This document shows positions 60,745 through 64,000 of a stretch of 64,000 bases of DNA, one piece after another. Source of the stretch: Cavenderia fasciculata (Eukaryota; Evosea; Eumycetozoa; Acytosteliales; Cavenderiaceae); assembly GCF_000203815.1 (NCBI RefSeq), contig NW_004457642.1:744001-808000 (forward strand). The letters run 5' to 3'. How positions within the stretch are numbered: position 1 is the stretch's first letter; each line of letters starts with the position of its first letter. Under the pieces are notes generated by a model, which was given only the letters and a program-made list of their open reading frames with translations, did no database searches and was not told the origin of the DNA. Position numbers and translations under genes: made by a program.

Positions 60745-63700
60745 AACAATTATCATCATCCCATCATCTTATAAATATAAGTTGATTCATTTATTATAAA
60801 ATATCATCATCATGTTTTTTATCATATCATATTTTTTATTTATCTATCACAAGAACTATAATAAATAAATAATTAATTTTGTTGAATGTGTCCACAGACA
60901 AGGCATTTGCTTTTATCCTTTTGGTGAGGTGTCCAAACTTTTTTCACTGCAACGACGCGTGATAGAACAGAAACTAAACTAAAAAAAGGGCAATGAAATT
61001 CAAAGAAGATGATCTGAGGGGTTCGATGGGATCAGTGTGTTCATGCACTTCCTCCGTATCTGAGTTTTACAGAGATTCTTGATCCGTTCTTTCTTGTGTC
61101 TTTCTAACAACAAGTCATTCAGGGTTGTTTGAAAAAGAAACAAGGCAAAGCAACTTTGTGATATTGAATGACACCTGCAAGTTTGCAAGATGATCACCCT
61201 TTTGTTGCGCTATTAATCTATATTTTATTTATTTGTACATACTTATCGATATTGATCCGATCATTTATATATAACACCAAAAAGAGATAGAGAGAGAGAT
61301 AGAGAAAAGAGATATAAACTAAACATCATTTATTCTTGGTAAGATATGCCTATATAACTCAAGTTGATCAACAATTTCAAAACAAACAAGCATCGATGAT
61401 AAAGATCAATGATCTTTATCTATGTGACAGAGAGTATACTTCCCTTCACCAACCACAACCAACCCAACTTCTTCTTATCCAATTTACAATACTATTGATT
61501 ATCCATCCTATGCATGTTACATCATCGCCCTAATTAGTGCTGCCCCAATCCAGTATAAAAAAACAAATTCTTAATTTACTTTTGTGGTGTATGTCTAGCT
61601 TATTGGGGCCTATTCCTTCCAACAACAAACAACGATGTTCTTCTTATGTTTCGAAAATGTTGAGCTCTCTTATCAACAATACTAAGGATAATAATAATTC
61701 TTTATTTATTTATTTGTTTATTGTGTGATCTTTTAAAGCTCAGAGCACAAATATTTATCATTCCATTGCTCACACACCTCGACTATCAACAAACCACCAC
61801 ACCAACCTAAAACCTAATAATTCATTCTTTTTTAATATCTATATATCCATCTACACATATCTATCTATCTCTTTGGTGTGTTCATAAAAATAATAATAAT
61901 ATATTTTAAAGTGTTAAACCAAACAAACAAACAAACTGACCAAACTTGGAACAGATTTATCGGCACGTTGTAAATAGCCAATACATAATAATGTAGGTAT
62001 CGTATAACAAAGCACAGACTCCACCAGACTTTTTATATATGTTGTTCATTTTTTGATAATAGTTATTAGTTTGGTGTTCCTTTTTTTTTATTTCATTTCT
62101 TTTTTTTTTGTGTTCCTCGTTGCATGGATCTTTTTTTGATCAATGTATGTATATAATTCAATCGTTTTTTTTGTTGTTTCAAACCTATCCAACAAACACC
62201 TATACATCAACCATCATATTTGTACAACGAAATACCGATTTATTAGTACTACTGTCAACAAATTCAGAAAAAAACAAAAACAAAAAAAAGCCAACAACCA
62301 ATCCAAATTTAGATGTGCCTTTGCTGAATGATTAATTTCGCTGGCCTCGTTGTGTTGTCCTCCTCTTGCGATACCATCTCCACAAAACAAACAGACAGAC
62401 AGTAGCAGTAAAACTATTAGGTTCACATATCACTCACTATAATTATTATTCTTATTCTTATTGCCAAACCACAATTTTTAAAAGTTGGATTAATAGTTGA
62501 TTGTCGGTCAACAACCCTCAACCCTTACCTATCTTATGCCATAATCATATATAGTAAGAAATAATAGCTTTTTGTATCACCATTCTATCCTATCCTTAAC
62601 CTTATCCAATCAACATACCAACCAAACATTCATTTATAAAACATTGTTTATTGTGATAGATCATTCATTATCTTTAACGACTATCAAACACACAAACATT
62701 TATTTATCGTAAGTAGGTGTTGTTATTCGCATACATACAACTCGGCATATATATATACACCCCGTAAATTCATATTCATATTGATTTTCGGGTGAGACAT
62801 ACAAACGTATAAAAATAATGTGAATTCATTATAAAAGGGTATTTATAGAAGGTAGATTTATAGAAACAATCGATTTGTTGTTCCCACACCACCACCACCA
62901 CCACCTATATACTGCTATTACTACAGATAACACAATGTTGTTATAAAATTATTATTCATGAACCAAACCAACCCAACCCAACCCACCAACCACAATAATT
63001 ATCATCATTATCATCAATTATCCATGATCATTATTACTCTACTCTACACAAAACACTTTGTTTCCATGGATTTCCACCACAACACACAACACAACATCAT
63101 ATAACAACAAACGAACGCGAACAAACGAACGAATGAAGCCATTTTTAAAAATATGGATAATAGTGTTTCTCAATCCAACAACAACAACAATAATAACCAC
63201 CTCTAACAATCCATCCTCCTCAAACCAACCAATCATAATATAATAATATACCCTACTCCTACCCACTCCTCCTACACACCCACACCACACAAACACAATC
63301 AAGTGATCATATCGACAACACCTATTGTAGTAGTAGTAGTTGGTGGTTTAGGGTATATAAATGTGTATGGCGAATAATTAAAGATAATTATAATGTGTTT
63401 GGATGATGATGATGGACATGCTGCCAGTGCCTCTTGTGGTCTCACCTCTTTTTCCTTTCTTGTTTTGTTTGCATTCTTCTTCTTCTTCTTGTCCAACCTA
63501 CACATTCATTTATATATATTTGATATTTTTTAAATTACAAAACCTTCCTTACTTTTGTTTTCTTCTACCTCTTTTGAAAGTAAGATCACTTTTATAATGT
63601 TATAACACTTGACAAAATTATTGTATGTTTTTTTTTGTGTTATTCTATCTTTGGAAGCCAAGGTCCTTGGTTGTATCCCATTGTCGGTCTTGCCAAATTC

Positions 63701-64000
63701 GCACTTTCCAACTTTTTCAAAAATTCAATCGGGAAAGGAGAACGATTGCCGTAGTCTGTCCTGTTGCGTGCGGCACTGCACCGTATCATAGACATCCTAC
63801 CTTAAACATCACCAATCATCATCTTATCTTTTTCTTCTCACTTTTTTTTTTAAAAACACAATCAAACAATCGGTTCATATATAATATACATATATATATC
63901 TTCCTCTCAAATGTATGTGTTTCTTATCATCGATGAAGGTTTTTATAAAAACCAATGTTTTGTATATATTATTGTAAAAGATTGGGTACTTTAAGACTAT
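60745..64000. other. 3.2 kb low-complexity region without a convincing gene
   Basis: AT-rich sequence with CAA/ACC-rich tracts, GA runs near 61285-61300 and TA-rich patches. A minus-strand frame at 61015-61140 (RHKKERIKNLCKTQIRR) looks codon-like but has no start or splice context. A less AT-rich patch at 63650-63800 may be the 5' UTR or first exon of a gene beyond the window. Confidence 0.4.

Noticed and set aside
1-64000. LTR retroelements, DIRS-like elements, CRISPR arrays and rRNA genes.
   Set aside because: No reverse transcriptase, integrase or recombinase motifs, no paired long terminal repeats, no regular repeat-spacer arrays and no rRNA-like sequence were seen.

Overview
The window looks like a nuclear segment of a dictyostelid social amoeba, probably a species other than D. 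discoideum. The evidence is AT-rich DNA that is less extreme than in D. discoideum, many 50-80 bp introns with GTAAGT/GTATGT donors, CAA, AAT and poly-Ser runs inside proteins, and characteristic gene families. These families are colossin-like SdrD-B proteins, TIG repeats, Aip1, an IP6 kinase and a bulb-lectin protein. All gene models come from reading frames, splice signals and phase by eye; no database was searched.

1-16.7 kb holds two large secreted-protein genes on the + strand. The first is cut by the window edge and combines SdrD/Cna-B-like repeats with a bulb-lectin C-terminus. The second is an 18-exon gene whose phases all agree, giving about 3,314 residues. It has a signal peptide, TIG/IPT-like repeats, a complete DNase II-like domain with both HxK motifs, a second TIG block, colossin-like modules and three C-terminal domains that look like mannose-6-phosphate-receptor homology (MRH) domains. 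A secreted nuclease carrying its own putative glycan-binding tail is one of the two most striking items in the window.

16.7-23 kb has a degenerate tandem repeat and a convergent pair of large ankyrin-type paralogues, one with a frame break. A stray 3' fragment of the same family lies at 5 kb. 23-38 kb is mostly conserved housekeeping: Aip1 (-), a small secreted Cys-rich protein (-), an IP6 kinase (+), ETF-ubiquinone oxidoreductase (+), a methyltransferase (-) and the CoA-ligase/citrate-synthase-like subunit of ATP-citrate lyase (-). Long low-complexity gaps separate several of these.

38.6-53 kb starts with a secreted NlpC/P60 gene whose domain is split by a Ser/Ala-rich insert. Two diverged copies of that gene's intron 2/exon 3 lie 12.7 kb apart in direct orientation. 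Between them are a long imperfect hairpin, eroded coding remnants and a very large Fanzor-type (eukaryotic TnpB-like) gene at 44.8-52.5 kb. All three RuvC acidic residues of the Fanzor gene are in place, but one exon contains an unexplained frame change.

53-64 kb carries a JmjC/cupin protein (-), a probable GPI-anchored protein (-), CPSF73 (+) and a confusing locus of two opposed, frame-disrupted genes. The last 3.2 kb is low-complexity DNA with no convincing gene. I saw no tRNA, rRNA, CRISPR array or retroelement.
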